Shown here piece by piece: positions 1-6,804 of a stretch of DNA of 12,794 nucleotides. This DNA is from Deltaproteobacteria bacterium (GTDB lineage Bacteria > Desulfobacterota > UBA8473). Both the position numbers and the translations under genes were made by a program. The notes below the pieces were generated by a model. That model saw only the letters and a program-made list of their open reading frames with translations. It ran no database searches and was not told the origin of the DNA. Location: the NCBI GenBank assembly GCA_030623035.1, contig JAUXFK010000059.1, positions 1 to 12,794 of the forward strand, in the 5' to 3' direction. Numbering within the stretch: the stretch's first letter is position 1; the number at the start of each line of letters is the position of its first letter.

Positions 1-572
1 AAATCCTTTAATTTCAATTGGTTAGTATCCAGAGATATCTTTATAATCATTTAAACAATTAAATTCTATCAGCATATGTACCCAAAAACAAGGATTTTTT
101 GTAATTGTTTAGCCATATTGAGGAGCTAACGAGATTTTATGATTTGAATTGTCTTTTCCTCACGATTTGAGTCATTTTTAAGATTCTAAATCCGCTACGC
201 TAAATTGCAAATAACTCTATCACAAGCTCCCTCAAACAATTTGCAATTTTTCGCTTCGCTCTATTTGAATCTTTAACAAAATAACTCAAAAATATTCGTC
301 TAAGACCATCCAAATCATTATCCGGCTAAACAGTTACGGTTTTTTGGATTAGAGCCAAAGGCTAAAGATGGCTTTTGCCATTCTGTTAATATAATGCAGG
401 AGTGGATATTTTTTTATTGACATCCTCTGGCCTCTTGTTTATTTTAAAAGAACTCCTCTGACTTATGGCTTTGATTGGTCAGAAAACCGATATTGGCTTT
501 CGTGGCTTTTGGTTTAAATTACCCCCGTAATAAGTTGAACATAATCATACTATATTTAAAGAAAGGATTGCG
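1..572. other. Gene-free left flank
   Basis: No open frame with a credible start and ribosome-binding site was found here on either strand. The stretch is AT-rich and its only clear structure is the long imperfect inverted repeat described separately at 101-337. From 338 to 572 I see no convincing promoter; the only identifiable signal is the AAAGAAAGGA ribosome-binding site just before the ATG at 573. Confidence 0.6.
101..337. repeat. Long imperfect inverted repeat with matching terminal motifs
   Basis: The outer ends are GTAATTGTTTAGCC (101-114) and its near-perfect reverse complement GGCTAAACAGTTAC (324-337), 13 of 14 matching. Inside, 139-212 pairs with 239-318 over roughly 75 nt per arm with mismatches and small gaps. 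The innermost block AAATTGCAAAT (202-212) pairs exactly with ATTTGCAATTT (239-249), leaving a 26-nt spacer. The left arm has about 20 extra bases between the terminal motif and the main arm. No protein is encoded. It could be a non-autonomous mobile element (MITE-like) or a decayed palindromic element; there is no transposase nearby and no target duplication that I could establish. The terminal motif resembles GTAACTACTCAG motifs at 7029, 12677 and 12748. Confidence 0.7.
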
Positions 573-809
573 ATGGAAAAGGAGATAGAAAAACTTGCCG
601 TACTTTTGAATCATTGGATCAAACACAATGAAGACCACACTAAAGAATACAGAAAATGGGCTGATACATCAGACAGGCATGGGTTGAAAGAAGTAGCAGA
701 TAACCTTAGAATCGCTGCTGACCTCATCCTTAAATCGAATGAGATATTTATCGCAGCAAAGAAAGGAATGCCTATTTCATCGCATGAAGAAGAACATAGT
801 CACGATTGA
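573..809 (+). CDS. Small helical His-rich protein, function unknown
   Basis: A 78-residue soluble protein with no signal peptide or membrane segment. Near the N-terminus His14, Trp15, His18, His22 and Trp29 lie on a predicted amphipathic helix (pattern HWxxHNxxHxxxYxxWA), followed by a second helix and an acidic, His-rich tail (HEEEHSHD). The pattern recalls small uncharacterised helical families of archaea and anaerobic bacteria with an HWIxHN core. The spaced histidines suggest metal binding, but this is inference. The ATG is preceded by AAAGAAAGGA with good spacing. It stands alone on the plus strand and converges with the HD-domain gene 29 nt downstream; no clear terminator separates them. 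Confidence 0.75.
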   Translation: MEKEIEKLAVLLNHWIKHNEDHTKEYRKWADTSDRHGLKEVADNLRIAADLILKSNEIFIAAKKGMPISSHEEEHSHD

Positions 810-838
810 TAACTCTCGAAATAATGATTTTTTAGGAC

Positions 839-1375
839 TCAATGTATTTCCAAAAGGGCATCCGGGGTCATATCCAATCTCGAAAATATCTTTTCCTCTA
901 ATTCGATGGCCTTCTTCTTTAAGAGGTTTATAGCACTTTCTTTTTCTTTAGTGGTAGCATACCTTTTCCTAAGATCATCGAATCTTTCTTCTAGGGTTAC
1001 AACTTCTTCATGCTTCACCCTTTTATCAGCATAATAGACAACCTCGATCTCTGATACGCCAGGCAAATTAACGGTATCGTTGATTATTACATGCTGTCTT
1101 ACGATTTCGCTTATAGAATTGTAGCCCAATATTTTCAATAGAGCACTTCCTGCTTTCGCATGATCTTCCCCTGTTTCGATACTTCTCGTCTTCGTGATAT
1201 CATGAAGCAAAGCCCCAGCTTGAACTTTTAATAGGTTTATATTCTCTCCTCGCTTGTTCAATTCTTCGGATAGGTATAGAGCAACACTGTTAACCAAAAG
1301 GCTATGGTTAACAATATTCTCCAACATGTTGTACTTTTTCATTAAATTCAAGCATTCTTCTTTTGTAGGGATCAT
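839..1375 (-). CDS. HD-domain metal-dependent phosphohydrolase
   Basis: A 178-residue cytoplasmic HD-superfamily protein. The metal-binding set is visible: His24, the His58-Asp59 pair in LLHDITKT, His72 in EDHAKAG, His95 in RQHV, and Asp117 in YYADKRV. The C-terminal third is a charged helical tail. Members of this superfamily hydrolyse phosphate esters of nucleotides or related molecules, and this compact form resembles stand-alone HDIG proteins of archaea and deltaproteobacteria; the substrate cannot be read from sequence. I chose the ATG at 1375 because AAAGG lies 9 nt before it. A frame-consistent TTG at 1393 would add six residues but has no better ribosome-binding site. It is monocistronic in appearance, convergent with the preceding small gene and divergent from the Sir2 remnant. 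Confidence 0.85.
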   Translation of the reverse strand: MIPTKEECLNLMKKYNMLENIVNHSLLVNSVALYLSEELNKRGENINLLKVQAGALLHDITKTRSIETGEDHAKAGSALLKILGYNSISEIVRQHVIINDTVNLPGVSEIEVVYYADKRVKHEEVVTLEERFDDLRKRYATTKEKESAINLLKKKAIELEEKIFSRLDMTPDALLEIH

Positions 1376-1425
1376 ATTCCGATACCTTTGCAATATTTTT
1401 TAAAGGTTTCATTCTTTTCCTGAAA

Positions 1426-1817
1426 GCCGTGCTTCTAAAAATTGTTGACAATAGAGAAATATCTTACGAAAATAAAGAGGAGTCAAGAAAAAAACTGAGA
1501 AAGGACAGTTGTCACCTCGGTGTGACGATTGTAAAAAGACCATTAAGCCGGACGTGATTTTATTTGGAGATCCCCTCCCTGCAAGTGTATATCAAGAGGC
1601 CACTGATCTGGTAATGAATTGTACTCTTTTGTTAATTTTAGGATTCCCTTTAGTCGTCCATCCCGTAGCTGCTTTACCAGGATTGGCCTTAAAGAATGGA
1701 GCAAAGATATCGTCAACCTTCAGCCGACTCCCTTATGATAGGTATGCTCATGTTGTCGTCTATAGACCGTTAGGAGAATTCTGCCAGGAAATACTCGATA
1801 GGATCGAGAACTTATGA
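1426..1817 (+). pseudogene. Sir2 family NAD-dependent deacetylase remnant (C-terminal part)
   Basis: From 1476 onward one frame encodes a sirtuin C-terminal region: LSPRCDDCKKTIKPDVILFGDPLP matches the second zinc-binding cysteine pair and the following KPDVVxFGExLP strand, and LGFPLVVHPVAALP matches the GTSLxVxPAAxLP segment. Just upstream, in a different frame with no stop from about 1390, NREISYE followed by RKKLRK continues the family pattern, so a frameshift lies near 1470-1490. A TAA at 1473 closes the downstream frame. Everything for the N-terminal two thirds (GAGxS, FR(D), catalytic HG(N)) is absent, replaced by the HD gene. GTS has become GFP and the NAD-contacting IIN strand is lost. 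An ORF from TTG at 1509 (102 residues) exists but has no good ribosome-binding site and could not be an active deacylase. Confidence 0.75.
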
Positions 1818-1834
1818 TTGTCGGATTTTGCATA

Positions 1835-2314
1835 TCAGCTCTGGCCAAGATAAACTTTACCATAATCCAGGCTGGTAACAGGCACACCTTCTTTAAGGAT
1901 GTCTGCCTCAATAATTTGACCTATAAAAATAGTATGATCACCCGTATTAACTGAGTCTGTTAATTTACAGTCCATATAAGCAAGGGTTTCTTCGAGTATT
2001 GGGGCCCCGGTAGCTTTCGTCTTCCATTTCAACCCTTTAAACTTCTCTTTAGGATCAGGTCCTTTAAACCTAGAGACTAAATTAATATCCTCTTTGGCCA
2101 GAACATTAAGGGCAAAAATCCCGGTTTCATCTATCATCTTGTGTGAGTACCTATTCTTCCTAACACCCACCATAACAAGTGGTGGACTAAATGAGACCTG
2201 GGAGACCCAGGAGGCAATCATCCCGTTTATCTCTTCTCCCTTCTTAGTAGTAAGTACATAAAGTCCATATGTAATCTTTCCCAATGTCTCAATTATATTT
2301 TCATTTATTTCCAT
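1835..2314 (-). CDS. Flavin reductase-like / flavoredoxin-type FMN-binding protein
   Basis: A 159-residue protein of the flavin reductase-like split-barrel family. The typical N-terminal half is clear: GLYVLTTKKGEEINGMIASWVSQVSFSPPLVMVGVRKNRYSHKMI, in which the NGMIASWVSQVSFSPP stretch forms the FMN-phosphate loop, followed by FALNVL and, near the end, a DHTIFIGQI strand. Family members bind FMN and either reduce free flavin with NAD(P)H or act as small electron carriers in anaerobes (flavoredoxin, or the N-terminal domain of high-molecular-weight rubredoxin). Which role applies is undecided. Length is normal for a single-domain member. AGGGAG lies about 9 nt before the ATG. It is 43 nt downstream of the HAD gene on the same strand and could be the last gene of that transcript; it converges with the Sir2 remnant. 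Confidence 0.88.
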   Translation of the reverse strand: MEINENIIETLGKITYGLYVLTTKKGEEINGMIASWVSQVSFSPPLVMVGVRKNRYSHKMIDETGIFALNVLAKEDINLVSRFKGPDPKEKFKGLKWKTKATGAPILEETLAYMDCKLTDSVNTGDHTIFIGQIIEADILKEGVPVTSLDYGKVYLGQS

Positions 2315-2357
2315 TTATCTTGCTCCCTATATTGTATTGTTTACTTTCTTGAAAACT

Positions 2358-3002
2358 TTAAAAAGGAAGCGTCGCAACGATATCGGACATATCATTACCA
2401 TTGACAACAACATCAGCAATACGGCTCAATTCTTTACAAGACGGGTTAAATGCCACGGAGAATCCTGCTATCTCGAACATTTCTTTATCTCCCATGCTAT
2501 CACCTATGGCAATAACCTCTTCTCCTCTTATCTTATATCTACTCATTATCGTTTTTACCCACTTCGCTTTCTCATCAAAGTAAACATTTATCTTTACATC
2601 TCCTGTTAACGTACCATTATTATAGAGTAGTTCATTTGCAACGGCATAGTCAAAAGCATACCTTTCCCTAACCATATCAGAGAGGATAGAAAGTCCTGAG
2701 GATATCAGAGATAGTTTAATACCGTAACTTTTAAGATATGAGATCAAAGGGTCTATACCATCATAGAAAGGTACAGGCTCTACAATGTTTTTTAGTCTTC
2801 CAACACTCATACCTTTCCAGACTTGCGCATCTAATCTACAAAATTCTTCATAGGATATCTCTTTATTGAAAAATTGATCCTGATAGTTTATGGCAAGGTC
2901 ATACCATTTTCCGATACTTTTGTGTATAAATTCCCATAGGCTCCTTTCTTTTGTTAAAGTACCATCCAGATCAAATACCGCTAGTTTATAGCTGCACTTC
3001 AT
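2358..3002 (-). CDS. HAD-superfamily (subfamily IB, SerB-like) phosphatase
   Basis: A 214-residue HAD hydrolase. Motif I is VFDLDGTLT with nucleophile Asp11 and acid/base Asp13, motif II is the Ser in LISSGLS (about 101-102), a motif III lysine is near 145-147, and motif IV is IGDSMGDKEMF (167-175) carrying the Mg-binding aspartates. The long helical insert after motif I (about 20-75) is the type-1 cap typical of phosphoserine phosphatase-like enzymes. Substrate is unclear; phosphoserine is possible but the group also includes other phosphomonoesterases. Its ATG overlaps the stop of the upstream ATPase gene as ATGA, with GAGG-rich sequence just ahead, which indicates translational coupling. 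The link of a phosphatase to a DnaC-like gene is unexplained. Confidence 0.88.
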   Translation of the reverse strand: MKCSYKLAVFDLDGTLTKERSLWEFIHKSIGKWYDLAINYQDQFFNKEISYEEFCRLDAQVWKGMSVGRLKNIVEPVPFYDGIDPLISYLKSYGIKLSLISSGLSILSDMVRERYAFDYAVANELLYNNGTLTGDVKINVYFDEKAKWVKTIMSRYKIRGEEVIAIGDSMGDKEMFEIAGFSVAFNPSCKELSRIADVVVNGNDMSDIVATLPF

Positions 3003-3877
3003 ACCTCATCCTCTTTATGCTTCCACATCCTGAAATCCTTTCCACCCATCTCTATCATATTACACATCTCTGCCAACCTTGAAAAAATCCTATCTCCAAC
3101 CCTGTCTTGCAGAGTTTCACGCAAGATTTCTTCCTCATAAGTCTTTTCCTTTGTCGAGACCAAACGATTGATATTCATCTTGGTTCTGGTGCAGCTCAGG
3201 GTCGATTCGCTTCTTGTGGTATAGTTAGTGGTAATGATAGTGGTTAACTCATTTGTATTAACATATCTTCTGGATATTATCTGATCAAGGATATTTGCTT
3301 CCCATTCGTTATTTCTGCCCTTACCCAGCTCATCTATAACCAGTACAGGAACCTTGACAAAAGGCTCTATTATTTTCTTTTCAGACTTCCTTTCGGAATA
3401 TCCCTCTTTTATGGATGACAAGATGTGAAAAAAGTCAACAAACTTACAGCGATAGCCTTTCTCCAATGTTAATTTCTTTATAATTCCTACTGCTAAATGC
3501 GTCTTCCCGATCCCTACCGGCCCCATAAACATGAGTCCTCTCTTCTTAAAGGGATAAGAATCTACAAACTTTTGCGAATTCGTTCGAGCCTCTTCCTGGG
3601 TATGGTGGGTAATTTGAAAATCTTCCAGGGTTGCCGAGGAAAATTGGGCAGGTATCATAGCCATATTAAAAAGCATAATCCTTCTTTCAAACATAGTACA
3701 TTCACATTTATCTGCATATGTATAACCACGCTCACTCTTACTATATATAATACCGTCTCCCCCACACTTATCACAAGCAACGTAACATTTTTTACATATT
3801 TTTGCAGTGGTAAAATTCCCCTTACTAAATACTAAAAACCCTTTACCCTTGCATTTTTCACATATCCCTTTTTCCAA
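2999..3877 (-). CDS. DnaC/IstB-like AAA+ ATPase with DnaJ-type cysteine-rich N-terminus
   Basis: A 292-residue protein. Residues 1-60 hold eight cysteines, including two CxxCxGxG units (CEKCKGKG at 6-13 and CDKCGGDG at 35-42), plus C28/C31 and C58/C60, as in DnaJ-type zinc fingers. Residues about 80-290 form a DnaC-like AAA+ module: Walker A GPVGIGKT (119-126), Walker B VLVIDE (178-183), sensor 1 TTN (216-218), and a GDRIFSRL segment (261-268) supplying the arginine finger. Such ATPases load the replicative helicase or serve transposases (IstB). No transposase is next to it and the flanking genes look chromosomal, so helicase loading is the better guess. Start is TTG, with GGAG 7 nt ahead inside the end of the upstream gene; no ATG lies before residue 68. 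It sits 2 nt after that gene and overlaps the HAD gene by 4 nt. Confidence 0.88.
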   Translation of the reverse strand: MEKGICEKCKGKGFLVFSKGNFTTAKICKKCYVACDKCGGDGIIYSKSERGYTYADKCECTMFERRIMLFNMAMIPAQFSSATLEDFQITHHTQEEARTNSQKFVDSYPFKKRGLMFMGPVGIGKTHLAVGIIKKLTLEKGYRCKFVDFFHILSSIKEGYSERKSEKKIIEPFVKVPVLVIDELGKGRNNEWEANILDQIISRRYVNTNELTTIITTNYTTRSESTLSCTRTKMNINRLVSTKEKTYEEEILRETLQDRVGDRIFSRLAEMCNMIEMGGKDFRMWKHKEDEV

Positions 3878-3879
3878 GA

Positions 3880-4572
3880 TTATTCTCCGATTTTAATCTC
3901 CAATAAACCGTATCTCCTCTTGGCATTAAGGTCTATTAGATTTTCTAAAGTCTTTTCATATGCATCTTTACTCATCTTAATTTTTAGTAATGACAATTTC
4001 TCCTTTGTCTCATTCATAAGATCGTTTAACTCTTCAGTCCGCATCAATTTATAAAATTCGCCCATAAAACATCTATCTATCCCCTCTATTTCTGAATGGA
4101 TGAAAAGTCGGTTTTTATCTATATTGGAAATCAAATTTCGGATTTTATTATAAACAGTAGTATATAATCTCTTCAGGTTTTCATCCCTTTCACTTTCGGT
4201 AGCATTTTCTATTTTAACCATTAATACATTTAACCTTTTTAAAAGTGTCTTTTTCTCATCAATCTCTTCTTCTTTTCTTAAATGGGCTCCTACTTTGAGC
4301 CTTTTGTAGTTGACGAACTCGTTCTCTACAGGGTTTTCACAGTACTTAATTGATCTTGGCAGTGGCTTATAAGGGCTATTCGCCTTTACAAAGGACTCAA
4401 TCCCCCTTTTTATGCCTGAGCACGCAACGCTTAAAGGGATCCCCCTCCTTTCCCACGACCTGATTATCTGATAGTCTAAAGGCGAAAGAGAAACCCCTAT
4501 CTTTATCAAAGACAAAAAATACTGTTCAATACAGGATAGATAGTTTAAATTATCTCTGTTAATTAAACTCAA
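3880..4572 (-). CDS. Unknown protein paired with DnaC-like ATPase
   Basis: A 230-residue soluble protein I cannot assign to a named family. Residues about 12-50 (IEQYFLSLIKIGVSLSPLDYQIIRSWERRGIPLSVACSGI) look like a small helical, winged-helix-like domain with an LSPxDxxxIxxWxxxGIPLxV signature. The rest (about 85-225) is highly charged and probably mainly helical, with coiled-coil potential around 95-130 and 180-210. The next gene starts 2 nt after its stop, and its ribosome-binding site lies inside this gene's 3' end, so the two proteins are probably made together. A replication-initiation or loader-partner role, by analogy with DnaD/DnaB-type primosome proteins, is inference from context only. 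Start is TTG, preceded by GAGGGAAAGG; the nearby upstream ATG runs directly into a stop codon. Confidence 0.75.
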   Translation of the reverse strand: MSLINRDNLNYLSCIEQYFLSLIKIGVSLSPLDYQIIRSWERRGIPLSVACSGIKRGIESFVKANSPYKPLPRSIKYCENPVENEFVNYKRLKVGAHLRKEEEIDEKKTLLKRLNVLMVKIENATESERDENLKRLYTTVYNKIRNLISNIDKNRLFIHSEIEGIDRCFMGEFYKLMRTEELNDLMNETKEKLSLLKIKMSKDAYEKTLENLIDLNAKRRYGLLEIKIGE

Positions 4573-4676
4573 CCTTTCCCTCTCAATTCATTCGTCAGCC
4601 GTGAAAAATGAAAAATATCCTTTGGAACAGCCATTATCAGAATTTTTTAGGGCACCTATCTACTGTCCATAGTTTA

Positions 4677-5249
4677 TTAATCTTCTTTAGTTAAAACCTT
4701 CAAGTCCATTACCTTTTCTTCTATATAGGGTTCTTTTAGATGAACACTCAACTTATCTAACAAAAAGAGTTCGGGGATGATCTCTGTCACAAGTTTCCCA
4801 TCAGCAAAGATCCTTACAACAGAACTCTCCGAAACAACCAAAGAGACAGCTTCTGTCTCTTTGGATATAGAGGCGGCAGCGACATGTCTGGTTCCTAAAC
4901 CAAGGGGGAGTTCTATACCCTGTGCACTGGAATTGATATGCCGACATGCGGATAACACGACACCGTCTGCGGATACGATAAAGGCTCCATCTAACTGAGC
5001 CAATTCTTTTATTGTTTCTCTCATGTCAGGATCATCAATCCTCTTTACATTGTTTGGATGCCCAAAGAGCGGGTCTAAAATCATGTTTCTAGACCTGGCT
5101 AACACATTCTCTTCATCTCCCACAACAAATAGTGTCCCTATCTTTTTACCTTCCCTTCCTTCTCTTGCAATCTCAATGGCTAGAAGTAAGGTTTTTTCTA
5201 AATTAATAGGATTACATTTTTTTCTCATTGAGCAAATTTTATTGAACAT
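4677..5249 (-). CDS. DisA_N-domain protein, probable diadenylate cyclase
   Basis: A 190-residue protein made almost entirely of a DisA_N (DAC) domain, which in known members condenses two ATP to cyclic di-AMP. The metal-binding DGA motif is at 87-89 (QLDGAFIVSADG) and the second signature is GLGTRHVAAASISKETEA (117-134). In characterised enzymes this reads GTRHRAA, so the third residue of the RHR motif is Val123 here. The VVSESS strand (138-143) follows as usual. No membrane helices (unlike CdaA) and no DisA helix-hairpin-helix C-terminus are present; the domain stands alone, as in some archaeal-type and deltaproteobacterial cyclases. GGAG lies 8 nt before the ATG. It may be cotranscribed with the ADP-ribosylglycohydrolase upstream, although a 168-nt gap with a palindrome separates them. 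Confidence 0.85.
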   Translation of the reverse strand: MFNKICSMRKKCNPINLEKTLLLAIEIAREGREGKKIGTLFVVGDEENVLARSRNMILDPLFGHPNNVKRIDDPDMRETIKELAQLDGAFIVSADGVVLSACRHINSSAQGIELPLGLGTRHVAAASISKETEAVSLVVSESSVVRIFADGKLVTEIIPELFLLDKLSVHLKEPYIEEKVMDLKVLTKED

Positions 5250-5326
5250 TTCTTAACTCCTTCATATGATGCTTTCCTTCAGATCGTTCTATGATGGGTA
5301 TTTGAGCCGCCCAGAGGAATATGCCC

Positions 5327-5374
5327 GCCCTGTGGAATCCTCATGGGAATTCATAAAGCGAAATTCCACAGGGC
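5327..5374. repeat. Palindromic intergenic repeat, copy 1
   Basis: A perfect 12-bp inverted repeat, GCCCTGTGGAAT (5327-5338) and ATTCCACAGGGC (5363-5374), with a 24-nt loop containing TTCGCTTT when read on the minus strand. Its reverse complement matches copy 2 at 7140-7187 through both arms and most of the loop. As a transcribed hairpin between the ADP-ribosylglycohydrolase and DisA_N genes it could affect mRNA stability or termination, but it lacks a following T-run, so it is not a classical terminator. Confidence 0.8.
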
Positions 5375-5417
5375 ATACATTCCAGGGGGAGGCTTTGAGA
5401 TTGGGCAAAAAGGCCAT

Positions 5418-6383
5418 TCATGAATCGACACTCGTCATCTTCCATAACTTTACTGCAAGCATTTCTATGTAATCCCTGCCTTTCCTACCGTTCTCAAGAA
5501 TCTCCAGCCACCTGGAAGGTATCCTGCTCTTCCCATGAAAACCGCCACTTATAGCGCCTGTCATCGCTCCAATTGTATCAGTGTCACCACCTAAACCTAC
5601 TGCATAGACTACTGCTTCTTCGAAATCATGCGTATGGGTCAAAAAAGAATATATCGCCGTTGGAACAGAATTGGGGGCACTGCTATCATGCCCAAGCATC
5701 TCAACTACCACCTTTTTATCATCCGGGGTTTCCAATATAGCTTCCATGACCTTGAATTTTGGCTTATATATATCTGCTTCAAGAGGGATGGACCGTATAA
5801 GGTCATCTATAAATTGCCTTGCATCGACATTTTTATGTGGATGCAGATTTATTGCTTTTGAGACTGCCATAGCCTGTAAGGCGGCCCCTTCCATTCCAAG
5901 GATATGAGCATGGGTAATTCGGCTTGATAAGCAGGCTACTTCGTGGAGCTTTACTGGACTGTTATAGTAAAGAGCACCAATAGGTGCTACTCTCATAGAA
6001 GAACCATTGCCAAAAGAACCACCATAAAAGACTCTTTCGCCAACCTCTTCCCAGGGCATTCCGGATTTTATCATAAAAAGAGCCTGAATAGTACCACTTC
6101 CATACCCTCTATCCGGGTTGAAATTGTCTGCAAAGCGCTGGGCCATATCCTGTCCATTAAAACCTCTGTGTTCGACAAGGGACTCGGCCAATGCTATCAT
6201 CATCTCTGTGTCGTCAGTATATGTACCAGCTCCAAGTCTTGCATCGAGCATATCTCTAATCTCTCCAAAATTTTTCTCAATCGCTTCGTAACCTTTGCCT
6301 TCAACAGGCATGCCCAATGCGTCTCCAATATGAGTGCCCAGCATGCTTCCAATGAACTTGTCCTTTAGTAAAAACGAGTCCAT
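5418..6383 (-). CDS. ADP-ribosylglycohydrolase (DraG-like)
   Basis: A 321-residue protein of the ADP-ribosylglycohydrolase family, which removes ADP-ribose from proteins, nucleic acids or small molecules using a binuclear Mg/Mn centre. Near the N-terminus is GSMLGTHIGDALGMPVEG, then the metal-ligand motif TYTDDTEMM, the Gly-rich GGSFGNGSSMRVAPIG loop, and the C-terminal GLGGDTDTIGAMTGAISGG bearing the remaining metal-binding Asp-Thr-Asp. All expected metal ligands appear intact. I set the start at the ATG at 6383 because GGAGG lies 8 nt before it. An in-frame ATG at 6401 adds MLEEER but has no ribosome-binding site of its own, and the GGAGG would lie within it. The substrate is unknown; no DraT-like transferase or nitrogenase gene is present in the window. 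Confidence 0.92.
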   Translation of the reverse strand: MDSFLLKDKFIGSMLGTHIGDALGMPVEGKGYEAIEKNFGEIRDMLDARLGAGTYTDDTEMMIALAESLVEHRGFNGQDMAQRFADNFNPDRGYGSGTIQALFMIKSGMPWEEVGERVFYGGSFGNGSSMRVAPIGALYYNSPVKLHEVACLSSRITHAHILGMEGAALQAMAVSKAINLHPHKNVDARQFIDDLIRSIPLEADIYKPKFKVMEAILETPDDKKVVVEMLGHDSSAPNSVPTAIYSFLTHTHDFEEAVVYAVGLGGDTDTIGAMTGAISGGFHGKSRIPSRWLEILENGRKGRDYIEMLAVKLWKMTSVDS

Positions 6384-6804
6384 TCTTTCTTCCTCCAGCA
6401 TGAGTCCATTCTATTCGCTCATCTTGAAAAATGGTAAGAGTTTAGCTTTTTGAAATTTTAGTTGCTAAGGCGGTGGTCAAATATTAACCCGTGCAACTGT
6501 TTGAACATCTAAGTGAGTTAAGAAAGAACAGTGGGAAAGATGAGAGTTCTGCACGGCTTAAATCACCTCACCTACTGATCAAAAACCAGATACAACTACT
6601 AGTGTCGTGTCATCTATGTAATGTCGCAAAGATGACCGTCATTCCAGCGGAAGCGAGAATCCAGAAGCGCCGAAGTAGCCGGAAATACTGGATTCCCACC
6701 TTCGAGGGAATGACGAGCGTCTGATACGATATTTCACGCATGACACGACACTAGAGTATCTTGATGTCCTCCGTCACTCAATAATATTCAGGCTCTTTCA
6801 CGAA
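6384..6804. other. Gene-free interval with a MITE-like element
   Basis: Between the ADP-ribosylglycohydrolase and the short bS22-type gene I find no credible coding region. A 77-codon plus-strand open frame at 6491-6724 runs through the 154-bp inverted-repeat element and is judged non-coding. Positions 6384-6599 and 6754-6804 hold nothing I can name, apart from an 11-bp direct repeat GAGTCCATTCT (6377-6387 and 6402-6412) that straddles the start of the upstream gene. Confidence 0.6.
6600..6753. mobile_element. MITE-like 154-bp inverted-repeat element
   Basis: CTAGTGTCGTGTCAT (6599-6613) and ATGACACGACACTAG (6740-6754) are perfect 15-bp inverted repeats. Internally, CGTCATTCC (6637-6645) pairs with GGAATGACG (6707-6715) and GAATCCAG (6657-6664) with CTGGATTC (6688-6695), so nearly the whole element can fold on itself. 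The inner block is of the widespread GTCATTCC...GGAATCCAG REP type known from many bacteria. TA at both outer edges would fit an IS630/mariner-like TA target, but that is inference. No coding capacity and no transposase in the window, so if mobile it depends on an enzyme elsewhere. Confidence 0.8.

Noticed and set aside
739..933. 64-codon plus-strand open frame overlapping two genes
   Set aside because: It is the out-of-frame end of the 573-809 gene running antisense into the HD gene; no ribosome-binding site and no family resemblance.
2999..3877. IstB-type helper ATPase of an IS21 transposon
   Set aside because: No IstA transposase or terminal inverted repeats are nearby, and the N-terminal zinc units and coupled partner gene do not fit IstB.
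839..6383. A single defence or signalling island made of HD, Sir2, DisA_N and ADP-ribosylglycohydrolase
   Set aside because: Strands alternate, Sir2 is a relic, replication-type and HAD genes intervene, and gaps contain repeats; nothing beyond loose functional theme connects them.
6491..6724. 77-codon plus-strand open frame
   Set aside because: It runs into the 154-bp inverted-repeat element, whose palindromic sequence supplies most of the reading frame, and has no ribosome-binding site or recognisable domain.
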